A DNA stretch of 64,000 nt from Variovorax sp. PAMC28562 (GCF_014303735.1 NZ_CP060296.1:441001-505000), one strand, 5' to 3'; positions 1 through 10,300 are shown, counted from the stretch's first letter. A program made the numbers and translations. The notes: generated by a model not told the origin, from the sequence alone.

Positions 1-274
1 CGAGGTCGAGGCACTGCAGCCCCGTCACATCGATTCCTGCGGTATTCAAAGCCCCTTCGAGCTTGAGTCCCCCGCGCGAAACGTAGCGTGCTTCGGCGCC
101 GTCGACCAGGTCGAGCTCGGCCGATTCAGGCAGGTCGTCGCGGTTCTTGACCACGTCACGCCATGCGTCGCTGCTGCCCGCATCGCGCCAGCGCAAACCG
201 CCCGCAATCAAGCGAACGGCCTGCGATCGGGACGCGGCCATGCCGCGCTCCACCAACAATTGATCAGCGCGCAT
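1..274 (-). CDS. tlyA: TlyA-family rRNA 2'-O-methyltransferase, N-terminal part
   Basis: Partial gene; the C-terminal part lies outside the window. Translating the minus strand from the ATG at 272-274 gives an S4-type RNA-binding domain beginning MRADQLLVERG, followed by the family's YVSRGGLKLEGAL stretch and the start of the methyltransferase motif (CLDLG). TlyA proteins methylate the 2'-O of cytidine in rRNA and have historically been labelled hemolysin A; which rRNA site this one modifies cannot be told. It starts 7 bases after the ahcY stop, so it probably shares the ahcY transcript. About 91 codons are present. Confidence 0.85.
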   Translation of the reverse strand, partial: MRADQLLVERGMAASRSQAVRLIAGGLRWRDAGSSDAWRDVVKNRDDLPESAELDLVDGAEARYVSRGGLKLEGALNTAGIDVTGLQCLDL

Positions 275-280
275 GCGCTA

Positions 281-1735
281 TCAATAGCGGTAGGTGTCAG
301 GCTTGTAAGGGCCGTTTTTATCGACACCGATGTAGGCCGCTTGCGCCGGCGTCAGTTCGGTCAGCATGGCGCCGACCTTCTTCAGGTGCAGGCGCGCGAC
401 CTTCTCATCGAGGTGCTTGGGCAGCACGTAGACCTTGCCGGCTTCATACGCGTCGGGCTTGGTGAAAAGCTCGATCTGCGCGATGACCTGATTGGCGAAC
501 GACGACGACATCACGAAGCTCGGGTGGCCCGTGCCGCAGCCCAGGTTCACCAGGCGACCCTTGGCCAGCAAAATGATCTTCTTGCCGTCCGGGAAGGTGA
601 TGTGGTCGACTTGCGGCTTGATCTCTTCCCACTCGTACTTCTCGATCGACACGACATCGATTTCGTTGTCGAAGTGACCGATGTTGCAAACGATGGCCTG
701 GTCTTTCATGGCGACCATGTGGTCGTGCGTGATGACGGACAGGTTGCCGGTCGCCGACACGAAGATATCTGCCTTGTCGGCAGCGTATTCCATGGTCACG
801 ACCTTGTAGCCTTCCATTGCAGCCTGGAGCGCATTGATCGGATCGACCTCGGTGACCCATACCTGCGCCGACAAGGCGCGCAGCGCTTGTGCCGAGCCCT
901 TGCCCACGTCGCCGTAGCCCACGACGACCGCCACCTTGCCGGCGATCATCACATCGGTTGCGCGCTTGATGGCGTCGACCAGAGATTCACGGCAACCGTA
1001 CAGGTTGTCGAACTTGCTCTTGGTGACCGAATCGTTCACGTTGATGGCGCGAAACTGCAGCGTGCCGTTCGCCGACATCTCGTTCAGGCGATGAACGCCC
1101 GTGGTGGTTTCTTCGGTCACGCCGATGATCTCGGCGGCTTTGCGGGTGTACCAGGTGCTGTCGATAGCGATCTTGGCCTTGATCGCGGCGTAAAGGATGC
1201 GCTCTTCTTCGCTGGTCGGGTTCGCGAGAACGCCCAGGTCTTTTTCAGCGCGCTGGCCCAAATGCATCAGCAACGTGGCGTCGCCGCCGTCGTCCAGGAT
1301 CATGTTGGGGCCTTCGCCCTTCGAGCCCTTGGGTCCGAAGTCGAAAATGGCGTGGGTGTAGTCCCAGTAGTCGGTCAGCGTCTCGCCCTTGACGGCGAAC
1401 ACTGGCGTGCCAGCGGCTGCGATGGCGGCGGCTGCGTGGTCTTGCGTCGAGAAGATGTTGCACGATGCCCAGCGGACGTCGGCGCCGAGGGCTTGCAGCG
1501 TTTCGATCAGCACCGCGGTTTGAATCGTCATGTGGATCGAGCCGGTGATGCGCGCGCCCTTGAGCGGGTGCGACTTCGCGAACTCGGAGCGAATGGCCAT
1601 CAGGCCCGGCATTTCGGTCTCCGCGATGCGGATTTCCTTGCGGCCCCAAGCGGCCAGCGTGATGTCGGCGATGGCCTGATCGGTCAATTTGAGAGGGATT
1701 GCGACGGCGGATGCGGATTCGAGAACAGCGCTCAT
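281..1735 (-). CDS. ahcY: adenosylhomocysteinase
   Basis: S-adenosyl-L-homocysteine hydrolase of 484 residues, a cytosolic NAD-dependent enzyme. It splits SAH into homocysteine and adenosine and so relieves product inhibition of methyltransferases. The NAD-binding [13 protein letters not shown] motif, the [10 protein letters not shown] segment and the canonical C-terminus [12 protein letters not shown] are all present, so the protein is full length with the usual C-terminal tail that reaches the partner subunit. The leader carries an SAH riboswitch at 1812-1880, which is the expected control: high SAH turns the gene on. tlyA follows 7 bases downstream. Confidence 0.97.
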   Translation of the reverse strand: MSAVLESASAVAIPLKLTDQAIADITLAAWGRKEIRIAETEMPGLMAIRSEFAKSHPLKGARITGSIHMTIQTAVLIETLQALGADVRWASCNIFSTQDHAAAAIAAAGTPVFAVKGETLTDYWDYTHAIFDFGPKGSKGEGPNMILDDGGDATLLMHLGQRAEKDLGVLANPTSEEERILYAAIKAKIAIDSTWYTRKAAEIIGVTEETTTGVHRLNEMSANGTLQFRAINVNDSVTKSKFDNLYGCRESLVDAIKRATDVMIAGKVAVVVGYGDVGKGSAQALRALSAQVWVTEVDPINALQAAMEGYKVVTMEYAADKADIFVSATGNLSVITHDHMVAMKDQAIVCNIGHFDNEIDVVSIEKYEWEEIKPQVDHITFPDGKKIILLAKGRLVNLGCGTGHPSFVMSSSFANQVIAQIELFTKPDAYEAGKVYVLPKHLDEKVARLHLKKVGAMLTELTPAQAAYIGVDKNGPYKPDTYRY

Positions 1736-1811
1736 AAGAACTCCAAAGCAAGTTTGAGAATTGCCGCCGCGCTCGGGAAGGTAGACCTATAGATCGACTC
1801 ACCGCGAGAAC

Positions 1812-1880
1812 AGCGGTTGAGCGTGGTTGCGATGTGGTCCGAGCCTCACGCCTGATGGCGCTGCAACGCTCCTCGGAACG
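1812..1880 (-). promoter_or_regulatory. SAH riboswitch in the ahcY leader
   Basis: Reading the minus strand, the leader contains CCGAGGAGCGTTGCAG (complement of 1861-1876), then GAGGCTCGGA, then ACCACGCTC (complement of 1816-1824). This is the conserved GAGGAGCGcUGCA / AGGCUCGG / CGCUC layout of the S-adenosylhomocysteine riboswitch: CCGAG pairs with CTCGG and GAGCG pairs with CGCTC as the pseudoknot-type helix. It sits about 75-145 bases before the ahcY start, its standard place in betaproteobacteria. SAH binding is expected to raise ahcY expression. Assigned by eye; a covariance search was not possible. Confidence 0.85.
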
Positions 1881-1884
1881 ACGA

Positions 1885-1890
1885 ATTTTA
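1885..1890 (-). promoter_or_regulatory. probable -10 box of the ahcY promoter
   Basis: Minus strand TAAAAT lies about 8 bases upstream of the first riboswitch helix, so a transcript started from it would begin at or just before the aptamer. No convincing -35 hexamer is visible at 16-18 bases spacing. Confidence 0.45.
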
Positions 1891-1983
1891 GCGCAGACGC
1901 CCGATTGCGTGCGTCACCGCCCGGAAGGGTCGGCGTCACCGCCGACAAACCGAAATTCCTGCGGCGCATTACCCTCGTGCGAT

Positions 1984-2676
1984 ATGAACACACCCTCCAC
2001 ATCGTCTTTCCGCAGGTTCTCGCCGCTTGCGTCTGTGCTTCTGGCGTCGGCCACGCTGTTCGGCGCAGCCGTCCTGCCGCTCGCCGCCGCTGCGCAGAGC
2101 CCGGCGGCCACGCCATCTGCCGCTCCCGCCGCCCCGACCGTCCGAATTCGCGGCACCGTCGTCTACGTAGACCAAAGCAAGGTGGTCGTGAAGGACCGCA
2201 GCGGCGAAGTCGTTTCGCTTGCAAGGGTCGCCGACATGCCGATCTCCGAGGTGTACCGCATCAAGCTGAGCGACATCAAGCAAGGCAGCTTCATCGGCAC
2301 TGCAGCCATGCCGCAGGCAGACGGCACGCAAAAGGCGCTCGAAGTTCTGGTGTTCCCCGAGGCCGCGCGTGGAACCGGCGAAGGCCATTTCCCATGGGAC
2401 TTGCAGCCGCAGAGCACCATGACCAATGCGACGGTGGCCGACCTCGCCGCGGCGCCGAAGAACGTGCGCGGCGGCCAGCAACTCAAACTCAGCTACAAGG
2501 GTGGCGAAAAGACCCTGATCGTTCCGCCGAACGTTCCTGTCGTGACCTTCAAGCCAGCCACCGATGCCTTGCTGGTGCCCGGCGCCAACGTGCTGATCAA
2601 TGCGCAAGAGCGCAACGGCACACCGACCGCGCTGCGTGTGCTGGCCGGCCGCAACGGCTTCACGCCGCCGATGTAA
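1984..2676 (+). CDS. exported protein of unknown function
   Basis: A 230-residue protein whose start is placed at ATG 1984, because the next 35 residues form a clear Sec signal peptide: basic MNTPSTSSFRRF, a hydrophobic core around residues 13-33, and an AAAAQ cleavage region. The mature part is a small beta-rich domain (VRIRGTVVYVDQSKVVVKDRSGE) that resembles OB-like or DUF5666-like exported domains; I cannot name a function. Upstream in-frame codons back to 1834 run into the ahcY riboswitch region and are unlikely to be translated. It is divergent from ahcY. Confidence 0.75.
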   Translation: MNTPSTSSFRRFSPLASVLLASATLFGAAVLPLAAAAQSPAATPSAAPAAPTVRIRGTVVYVDQSKVVVKDRSGEVVSLARVADMPISEVYRIKLSDIKQGSFIGTAAMPQADGTQKALEVLVFPEAARGTGEGHFPWDLQPQSTMTNATVADLAAAPKNVRGGQQLKLSYKGGEKTLIVPPNVPVVTFKPATDALLVPGANVLINAQERNGTPTALRVLAGRNGFTPPM

Positions 2677-2845
2677 TCGCTGAGCCGAACGGGTCGCGCC
2701 GCATACGCTGCGCGACCCAAGGGAAATCCCGCAAGTAATTTTGCGAAGAGGATCACCGCAGCAGCGTTGTCGGGGCGTATCGTGGCGACGGATTTCCGCC
2801 GCTTGCAGGCGTGTTGTCCGCCATCCTCAACCTCAGGAGATTCCC

Positions 2846-3316
2846 ATGGCCACCGCCAAGAAAGCCGCTGCAAAGTCCACTGCCACGCAGGGCGGCACAA
2901 AGATCCCCAGCCCGGCCGACATGCTCAAGGGCATGGCCGAGCGGCTGCAAAACGTCAACCTGACCGGCGCCGGCAGCAAGTTGCTCGACACCGGCCGCAA
3001 GGATCTCCAGGCCGTGATGCAGGCCAACGAAAAGTCATACCAGGGCCTGCAAACGGTGGTGCAGCGGCAGACCGAAATGATCAAGAGCGCCATCAGCGAA
3101 TGGCAGTCGGCAGCGAAGGCGATGCCCGGTAAAGACCCGAAAGAAAATCTTGCCAAGCTCGACGAACTAGGCCGCGCCTCGTTCCAGCGTGCCATCGACG
3201 ACATCAAGGAGCTGGCCGACCTGGCGGCCAAGTCGCAGAAGGACGCCTTCGAAGTCGTGCGCCAGCGGGTGCAGGACAACGTCGACGAAGTGACCAAGCT
3301 GCTGCAGCGCAAGTGA
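2846..3316 (+). CDS. phasin-family protein
   Basis: A 156-residue, mostly alpha-helical protein. The start at ATG 2846 follows an AGGAGA ribosome-binding site at 2835-2840. The N-terminus is Ala/Lys-rich (MATAKKAAAKSTATQ), followed by an amphipathic helical region rich in Gln, Lys and Ala (about residues 20-155) of the kind that coats polyhydroxyalkanoate granules. Phasins stabilise PHA inclusions, a common storage polymer in this group. No PHA synthase is in the window, so the assignment rests on composition and helix pattern only; a histone-like or other helical protein is possible. Confidence 0.65.
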   Translation: MATAKKAAAKSTATQGGTKIPSPADMLKGMAERLQNVNLTGAGSKLLDTGRKDLQAVMQANEKSYQGLQTVVQRQTEMIKSAISEWQSAAKAMPGKDPKENLAKLDELGRASFQRAIDDIKELADLAAKSQKDAFEVVRQRVQDNVDEVTKLLQRK

Positions 3317-3433
3317 TTGGTGCTGCCGGCGCGCTCGACGCGACCGGCATGACCACGGCTTTGTGGCGTCGCGCTAGCCCCGTGCGAGAGAAGCCAGGAG
3401 CGCATCCGTAAAATCGGGCAATCCCCCCGCAGA

Positions 3434-5071
3434 TTGCCCACTTTGTCTTTCGCCTCCGAAACCCGTCGCCGTCGCACTTTCGCGATCATCTCCCACCCAG
3501 ACGCCGGCAAGACCACGCTCACTGAAAAGCTCTTGCTGTTCTCAGGAGCGATTCAGATTGCCGGATCGGTCAAGGCGCGCAAGGCCACGCGGCATGCCAC
3601 ATCCGACTGGATGGAGATCGAAAAGCAGCGCGGCATTTCGGTCGCCTCATCGGTCATGCAGATGCTGTACCGCGACCACGTCATCAACCTGCTCGACACG
3701 CCCGGCCACAAGGACTTTTCAGAAGACACCTACCGCGTACTCACCGCGGTCGACTCGGCCCTGATGGTGATCGACGCGGCCAACGGCGTCGAAGCCCAGA
3801 CGCGCCGCCTGATCGAAGTCTGCCGGCAGCGCGACACGCCCATCATCACGTTCGTCAACAAGATGGACCGCGAAGTGCGCGAGCCGCTGGACATCATGGA
3901 CGAGATCGAACGCGAGCTCGGCATGCCCTGCGTACCGATGACCTGGCCGGTCGGTCAGGGCAAATCCTTCGGCGGCATCATGAATCTGCGCACGCAGACC
4001 ATGACGGTGTTCGACTCCGGCAAGGAGCGACTGCCGCAGGAGTTCGAGACGATTCGCCTCGACAACCGCGCCGAGCTCATCAAGCGCTTCGGCAGCGAGT
4101 TCGAATCTGCCGAGCAGAGCATGGAACTGGCAACCGGTGCCTCGCCGACGTGGGACCGCGAAGCCTTTCTCGCCGGTAAGCAGACGCCGGTGTTCTTCGG
4201 CTCTGGCGTCAACAATTTTGGCGTGATGGAGGTGCTCGATGCACTGGTCGACCTGGCGCCACCACCGCAGTCGCGCACCAGCACCACGATGGTCAATCGC
4301 CAGCCGGTGGTGAAAGAGATCCAGCCGGAAGACAAGGACTTTGCCGGCGTCGTGTTCAAGGTGCAGGCCAACATGGATCCATCGCACCGAGACCGCATCG
4401 CCTTCGTGCGCATGGCCTCGGGCAAGTACACGCCTGGCATGAAGCTCAAGGTGCAGCGCACGTCGAAGGAACTGCGCCCGACCAGCGTCGTCACTTTCAT
4501 GAGCCAGCGCCGCGAGGCGGTCGAAGAAGCCTATGCCGGCGACATCGTCGGCTTCACCACGCATGGCGGCGTGCAACTCGGCGACACCATCACCGATGGC
4601 GCCAACCTGATGTTCACCGGCCTGCCCTTCTTTGCGCCCGAACTCTTCATGACGGTGATTTTGAAGAATCCGCTGCGTACCAAGCAGCTTCAACAAGGCC
4701 TGGCGCAACTCGGAGAAGAAGGTGCGATCCAGGTCTTCCGCCCGGAGATCGGCGGGCCGATGTTGCTCGGCGCTGTCGGCCAGCTGCAGTTCGAAGTGGT
4801 GCAGCACCGGTTGAAGGGCGAGTACGACGTCGACGTACGGCTCGAAGGTTGCCAGTACACCGGCGCCCGCTGGATCACTGCCGACACGCCGGCGGAACTT
4901 AAAGACTTCGTCAACGCTTACCCGGCACGCATGGCGCTCGACGCGGCCAACACGCTTGCGTACCTGTGCACGTCGCCGTACGACGTGCGGCTCGCGCAGG
5001 AGCGTTTTCCGAAGATTCATTTTCATCCGTTGCGCGAGCACGCAGGGCTGGCGCTGCAAAGCGCCGGCTGA
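3434..5071 (+). CDS. prfC: peptide chain release factor 3
   Basis: RF3, a translational GTPase that recycles RF1/RF2 from the ribosome after termination. All GTPase motifs are present: SHPDAGKTT (G1), DTPGHKDFSED (G3) and NKMDRE (G4). The length, about 540 residues, is normal for RF3. No ATG is available near the N-terminus. TTG codons at 3434 and 3443 both fit; the second gives MSFASETRRRRTFAII, closest to typical RF3 N-termini, and neither has a good Shine-Dalgarno. The stop abuts the GTG of the next gene, suggesting translational coupling. Confidence 0.95.
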   Translation: MPTLSFASETRRRRTFAIISHPDAGKTTLTEKLLLFSGAIQIAGSVKARKATRHATSDWMEIEKQRGISVASSVMQMLYRDHVINLLDTPGHKDFSEDTYRVLTAVDSALMVIDAANGVEAQTRRLIEVCRQRDTPIITFVNKMDREVREPLDIMDEIERELGMPCVPMTWPVGQGKSFGGIMNLRTQTMTVFDSGKERLPQEFETIRLDNRAELIKRFGSEFESAEQSMELATGASPTWDREAFLAGKQTPVFFGSGVNNFGVMEVLDALVDLAPPPQSRTSTTMVNRQPVVKEIQPEDKDFAGVVFKVQANMDPSHRDRIAFVRMASGKYTPGMKLKVQRTSKELRPTSVVTFMSQRREAVEEAYAGDIVGFTTHGGVQLGDTITDGANLMFTGLPFFAPELFMTVILKNPLRTKQLQQGLAQLGEEGAIQVFRPEIGGPMLLGAVGQLQFEVVQHRLKGEYDVDVRLEGCQYTGARWITADTPAELKDFVNAYPARMALDAANTLAYLCTSPYDVRLAQERFPKIHFHPLREHAGLALQSAG

Positions 5072-5881
5072 GTGCAGCGCGCCATGCTGCCGCTTGCCGA
5101 TTGGCCCGCCGACGCGCGGCGCCATCTCATCGGTGTCTTCACAGACATCGACGACACGCTGACGACCGAAGGCGCGATCACGGACGACGCGCTGCAGGCG
5201 TTGCATGACTTGAAGGCAATTGGCATGAACGTCGTCGCCATCACCGGACGGCCGGTCGGCTGGAGCGCGCCCTTCGCAGCTGCATGGCCGGTCGATGCGA
5301 TCGTTGCCGAGAACGGTGCGGTGGCGCTGATTGCCGACCACGCGGGCGTGTTAATCAAGCGCTACCAGCAAGACGCCACTACGCGCGCCGTCAACTTCAC
5401 GTGCATGCAAGGCGTGCTGGCGCGCATCGAGCACGAAATCCCCGGCGCGCAGCGCGCCACCGACTCACCGGGGCGTGAGACCGACATCGCCATCGACCAC
5501 AGCGAGCTTGCGCAGTTGGACGAGGTGCAAATTGCCGCCGTGGTCGCGCTGATGCGCAGCGAAGGCCTGCACGCGACGGTCAGCAGCATCCACATCAACG
5601 GCTGGTACGGCAACCACAACAAGCTGGTCGGCGCGCGCTGGATCGTGCGCGAACTGTGGGGCCGCGCGCTGGACCCGGAGATCAACCGCTGGGCCTACGT
5701 CGGCGATTCGACCAACGACCAACTGATGTTTGAAGCCTTTGCGCACAGCATCGGCGTGGCGAATGTGCAGCGCTTCGTGCCCAAGCTGACGCACCTGCCG
5801 CGCTACATCACGCAGGGGGAGCGTGGTGCGGGGTTTGCCGAAGTGGCGCGGGCGGTACTGGAAAGTCGCGTCGTGCGCTGA
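5072..5881 (+). CDS. HAD-superfamily phosphatase (Cof/SPP-like)
   Basis: A cytosolic HAD-type hydrolase of about 269 residues. Motif I is FTDIDDTLT, with both catalytic aspartates, motif II is in ITGRPVGW, and motif IV is GDSTNDQLMF. The C2-type cap lies between motifs II and IV, placing it with sugar-phosphate phosphatases such as sucrose-phosphate or mannosyl-3-phosphoglycerate phosphatase. The substrate cannot be assigned. The GTG at 5072 follows the prfC stop directly; ATG 5084 is an equally possible start four codons in. It probably shares the prfC transcript. Confidence 0.8.
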   Translation: MQRAMLPLADWPADARRHLIGVFTDIDDTLTTEGAITDDALQALHDLKAIGMNVVAITGRPVGWSAPFAAAWPVDAIVAENGAVALIADHAGVLIKRYQQDATTRAVNFTCMQGVLARIEHEIPGAQRATDSPGRETDIAIDHSELAQLDEVQIAAVVALMRSEGLHATVSSIHINGWYGNHNKLVGARWIVRELWGRALDPEINRWAYVGDSTNDQLMFEAFAHSIGVANVQRFVPKLTHLPRYITQGERGAGFAEVARAVLESRVVR

Positions 5882-5958
5882 GGTTCGGACTTGGCCACAC
5901 GGCGAGCCGAGTCAATCGAGCAAGCCGGGACTTGTTGAGCGCACCGCGGCTTTGGCGT

Positions 5959-7032
5959 TCACGCACCGTCGCCCTGCAGGATCGCGGTGAGCGCCAGATT
6001 GACGTAGTAGTTGCTGCGACCGACCTTCTGCTTGCGTACGAACCCGCCCTCGGCCAGGGCGTCCAGGTACTTGGTCGCGGTCAGGCGTGACAGCTGCAAG
6101 TCCCGCTGGATGAATTCGATCTTGGTATACGGATGCATGAACAGGTTGTTGATCAAATCCTGGCTGTAGAACTTGTAGCCCGCGCGGATGCGTTGCTTGT
6201 AGTCGGCCAGTGCGGCCTTGATCGCGTTGATGGTCCCAATGGTTTGCGCCGCCGTCTGTTGCACCGCCTCCAGCAGGTACAGCACCCATTCTTCCCATCG
6301 GTTTTCGGTGCGCACCGTTTGCAACAAGCGGTAGTAATCGGCCTTGTTGCGCATGATGTAGCTGCTCAGGTAGAGCACCGGGCTATCGAGCAGCCCCTCC
6401 TTGACCAGGTAGAGCACGTTGACGATGCGCCCGGTGCGGCCGTTGCCGTCGTAGAACGGGTGAATGCTCTCGAACTGATGATGGATCAGCGCCATCTTGA
6501 TCAGGGGATCGACAGCAAACAAGTCGGGCTCGTTGATGAAGCGCTCCAACCCACGCATCAGCGCGACGATCTCGGCCGGGTCTTGCGGCGGCGTGTAGAC
6601 GGTGCGGCCGGCGCCATCTTTCAGAGCCGTGCCCGGCAGCTTGCGAAAACCGGCGTTGTTGCGCTCCAGTTCCGATTGGATCTCGACGATCTGATTGGAG
6701 GTGATCAACCCGCTGCTGCGCACCAGATCGAAGCCGATCCGTAGCGCCTGGCGATAGCGCAGCACTTCCTTGGCGGCCGGGTTGGCAAAGGCCTCGGGCA
6801 GCACATCGTCCTTGAACAGTTCATCGTGCGTCGTGATGATGTTCTCGATCTCGGAGCTGGCTTTGGCTTCCTGGAGGCCCAGCGTGTTGATCAGAATGTC
6901 TTGATTCGGGATCGCCGCCGCGATGCCTTTGAGTTCGGCAAGTTGGCGGCTCGCGCTGGCGAGCTTTTTCAGGATTGCCGGCGTGTCAAAACGCCCGGCA
7001 TCGAGCTGCTCAAGGGGCGGGAGGCTGTGCAT
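5959..7032 (-). CDS. Fic-domain protein AMP-transferase with winged-helix tail
   Basis: A 357-residue Fic protein. The catalytic loop HPFYDGNGRTGR (about residues 190-201) carries the invariant His, Asn and Arg residues needed to move AMP from ATP onto a protein hydroxyl. The N-terminal region contains the inhibitory motif as SSEIEN (about residues 58-63), the arrangement of Fic proteins whose inhibitory helix lies in the same chain before the catalytic core, so activity is probably kept in check in cis. The C-terminal 80 residues look like a winged helix (DLQLSRLTATKYLDALAEGGFV). The target is unknown. A large palindrome lies 12 bases upstream of its start. Confidence 0.9.
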   Translation of the reverse strand: MHSLPPLEQLDAGRFDTPAILKKLASASRQLAELKGIAAAIPNQDILINTLGLQEAKASSEIENIITTHDELFKDDVLPEAFANPAAKEVLRYRQALRIGFDLVRSSGLITSNQIVEIQSELERNNAGFRKLPGTALKDGAGRTVYTPPQDPAEIVALMRGLERFINEPDLFAVDPLIKMALIHHQFESIHPFYDGNGRTGRIVNVLYLVKEGLLDSPVLYLSSYIMRNKADYYRLLQTVRTENRWEEWVLYLLEAVQQTAAQTIGTINAIKAALADYKQRIRAGYKFYSQDLINNLFMHPYTKIEFIQRDLQLSRLTATKYLDALAEGGFVRKQKVGRSNYYVNLALTAILQGDGA

Positions 7033-7044
7033 CAGACTGGATTA

Positions 7045-7085
7045 AAGTTTTCTTGCATGTTATCTCCAACATGCATAGAAAACTT
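7045..7085. promoter_or_regulatory. 41-bp palindrome upstream of the Fic gene
   Basis: AAGTTTTCT (7045-7053) is matched by AGAAAACTT (7077-7085), and GCATGTT (7055-7061) by AACATGC (7068-7074), around a 6-base centre. The dyad begins 12 bases before the Fic ATG, inside its leader or promoter. It is AT-rich against a GC-rich background. A symmetrical operator for autoregulation by the winged-helix domain of the Fic protein is the simplest reading; an RNA hairpin over the ribosome-binding region is the alternative. Confidence 0.6.
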
Positions 7086-7153
7086 GAATTTCTATACACG
7101 TTGGCGCCGACGTGTTTAAAGAACGGCTAAAGTTATGCACGTAACGCCCCCCC

Positions 7154-7390
7154 CTACTGCCCCTTCGCCAGCCCCAGTTTCTCGATCAAGACCTTCTCCC
7201 GCGCCATCGTGTCCTGCGCAAATTGGGTGTACCGGGCCGAGGACATGAGGGAGACTCCTTGACTGGGCCCAAATTGGACCGAGCCAGCTTCCGGCCAGCA
7301 ATCGGGAAGTCCCGCCCGCGACGTGCGCACCCTGATGCGCAGCGGCAGGTACGCCGCCGGCGCAAACCCCTCCAGCGCAGCGCCACCCAA
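7154..7390 (-). other. non-coding gap with a weak ORF of 78 codons
   Basis: The roughly 310 bases between the Fic palindrome and the uvrA stop hold no recognisable gene. One minus-strand frame, 78 codons, ends in a protein-like stretch (QDTMAREKVLIEKLGLAKGQ) that reads like the C-terminus of a larger protein, while its upstream part is low-complexity and not protein-like. It may be a leftover 3' end of a lost gene. I could not assign it to a family, and it may not be expressed at all. Confidence 0.2.
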
Positions 7391-7395
7391 CGCGC

Positions 7396-10300
7396 CTATG
7401 CCCGCGCCAGCACAGGCCCCAACGCCACGCCGGTGTGCGTGCCCAAACGCACCACTTCTTCCGGCGGCGCCGCCGCCACGACGCGCCCACCGGCGTTACC
7501 ACCTTCAGGCCCAAGGTCGATGACCCAGTCGGCCTCGGCGACGACATCCAGATCGTGCTCGATCACCACCACGCTATGCCCGCCGTTCACCAGCCGGTGC
7601 AGCACATGGATCAGCTTCTCGACATCGGCCATGTGCAGCCCGACGGTCGGCTCGTCCAGCACGTACAACGTGTGCGGCGCCTTCTGACCGCGCCGTGTGA
7701 TGTCGTCGCGCACCTTGCTCAGTTCGGTCACCAGCTTGATGCGCTGCGCCTCGCCGCCGCTCAGCGTCGGAGACGGCTGGCCCAACGTCAGGTAGCCGAG
7801 CCCCACGTCTTTCAGCAACTGCATTGGATGGCTGATGTTCGGCATGGCCGCGAAGAATTCGACGGCATCGTCTACCTCCATCTGCAGCACTTCGCCGATG
7901 CTCTTGCCGCGCCAGCTCACCGCCAGCGTCTCGGGATTGAAGCGCGCGCCGTGACACACCTCGCACGGCACCTTCACGTCGGGCAAAAAGCTCATCTCGA
8001 TAGTGCGCACACCGGCACCGTCGCATCCAGCGCAGCGGCCTTCTCCGGTGTTGAAGCTGAAGCGCGCCGGACCGTAGCCGCGGGCCTTGGCTTCCAGCGT
8101 GTCGGCGAACAGCTTCCGGATGGTGTCCCAGAAACCGATGTAGGTGGCAGGGCAGCTGCGCGGCGTCTTGCCGATCGGCGTCTGGTCGACTTCCAGCACG
8201 CGGTCGATGGTTTCGTAGCCCTCGACCGCGCTGCAGCCGGCCCACCTGGCGCGCTTGCCTGCGGCATCGTTATCGCGGCCGGCCTTGGTCATTCGCTGCA
8301 CCACGATCGCATACACGTTGGCCAGCAGCACGTCGCGCGCCAGCGTCGACTTGCCCGAGCCGCTGACGCCGGTGACCGCCACCAATCGATGCAACGGCAA
8401 CGACGCCGTCACCTCCTGCAGGTTGTGCAGATTGGCACCGCGCACCGTCAACCAGCCGGGGGCACCCACTTCGGGCGCCGGCACCGGGCGGCGCTCCTGC
8501 AGCGGATGCTTGATGGCATCGCGCAGATAGCGGCCAGTCTGCGAATCGGCCGCTGCCTCGATGTCGGCGACCGAGCCCTCGGCCACGAGTCGCCCGCCGC
8601 GCTTGCCCGCGCTCGGGCCGATGTCGATGATGTGGTCGGCGCGCCGGATCGTGTCTTCGTCGTGCTCGACCACCACCAGCGTGTTGCCTTTTTCGCCGAG
8701 CTTGTGCAGCGCGTCGAGAAGGATCTGGTTGTCGCGTGCATGCAGTCCGATGGTCGGCTCGTCGAGCACATAGCAAACGCCCTGCAGGTTGCTGCCGAGC
8801 TGCGCCGCCAGGCGAATGCGCTGGGCCTCGCCGCCGCTCAATGTGGGCGCGCCACGGTCGAGCGTGAGGTAGCCGAGTCCGACTTCCTTGAGGAATTCGA
8901 GGCGGCTCTTGATTTCCGGTACCAGGTCACGCGCGATCTCCGCTTCGCGCCCGACCAGCTGCAGTGTTTCGAACCACTCGCGCACTTCGATCACGCTCAT
9001 GCGCGCGAGTTGCGTGATGCCGATGCCGCCCAGGCCGAACGGGTTCACGGCGCCTGTGGCCGGTGCGTCGGGCGCGGCTCCGAACAGTACGGCACGCGCG
9101 ATCGCATTCAGCCGCGTGCCTTCGCAGGTCGGGCAGGCCACGTCACCGACGTCTTCGGCCTCCGGCTCCGCAAAGGTTTGCTCGCGGCCCTTCTGGTCGG
9201 CGCCGAGCACCGAGTCGTCGAACACCTTGCGTTGGTCCTTGTTCAGCTTGACGCCGGTGCCGACGCAATCGGGACACCAGCCGTGCTTGCTGTTGTACGA
9301 GAAGAGCCGCGGGTCGAGTTCGGTGTAGCTGGTGCTGCAGATCGGGCAGGCCCGCAACGTAGAGAACACATGCACGTGGCCGATGCCATGGGTCGGCGCG
9401 TTGGCCATCATCGCGGCGCGCAGGCCGGTGAGTTCGCTCAACACATGAACGACGCCCTTGCCATGTTCCAGCGCGCGGCGCAGCGCGTCGCGCAACTCGG
9501 CTTCGTTCTCCGGCAGCACATCGAGACTCGCCACCGGCAGTTCGATGCTGTGCTCCTTGAAACGGTCGATGCGAGGAAAACCGGTCGTCGGCAAGAAACC
9601 GCCGTCGACACGCAAATGCGTGAAGCCACGCGGACGGGCCCAATCGGCGAGTTCGGTGTACACGCCCTTGCGATTGCTCACCAACGGCGCCAGCAAACCG
9701 ATGTGCTGCCCACGGAAATTCTTCAGCAACTGCGCCGCGATGCTGTCGGGCGTTTGCGGCTGCACGGCTGCACCGTCGTTGACGCAATGCTGGATGCCGA
9801 GCTTGACGTACAGCAGCCGCAAAAAGTGCCACACCTCGGTGGTGGTGCCGACCGTGCTCTTGCGGCCGCCACGCGACAGGCGCTGCTCGATCGCCACCGT
9901 GGGTGGAATGCCATACACCGCGTCGACCTCGGGCCGACCCGCCGGCTGCACGATGCTGCGCGCATACGCGTTCAGCGATTCGAGGTAACGGCGCTGCCCT
10001 TCGTTGAAGAGGATGTCGAACGCGAGCGTTGACTTGCCAGAGCCGCTGACGCCGGTGACCACGCTGAACTTGCCGCGCGGAATGTCGACGGAAAGGTTCT
10101 TCAGGTTGTGCTCGCGCGCGTTCACGATCTGGATCGCGTTGCTGCCCGGCGCCTTGGTTTTCGTCTTGCCCGAATAGCGGCGCGCATTGCGCTCGGCCAC
10201 CTTGTAGGCGTCGGGGCCGATCGCCAGTTCATAGTCGGCCAATGCTGCGCCGGTGAGCGATGCGCGGTCTTCGCGCAAGGCCTCGGGCGTGCCGGTCGCC

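Noticed and set aside
260..1792. 510-codon plus-strand frame opposite ahcY
   Set aside because: Antisense shadow of a highly conserved enzyme; no protein-like features.
7435..10032. 865-codon plus-strand reading frame opposite uvrA
   Set aside because: It is antisense to conserved UvrA motifs and is composed of His/Arg/Val-rich shadow sequence with no family match; long antisense frames are expected at this G+C content.
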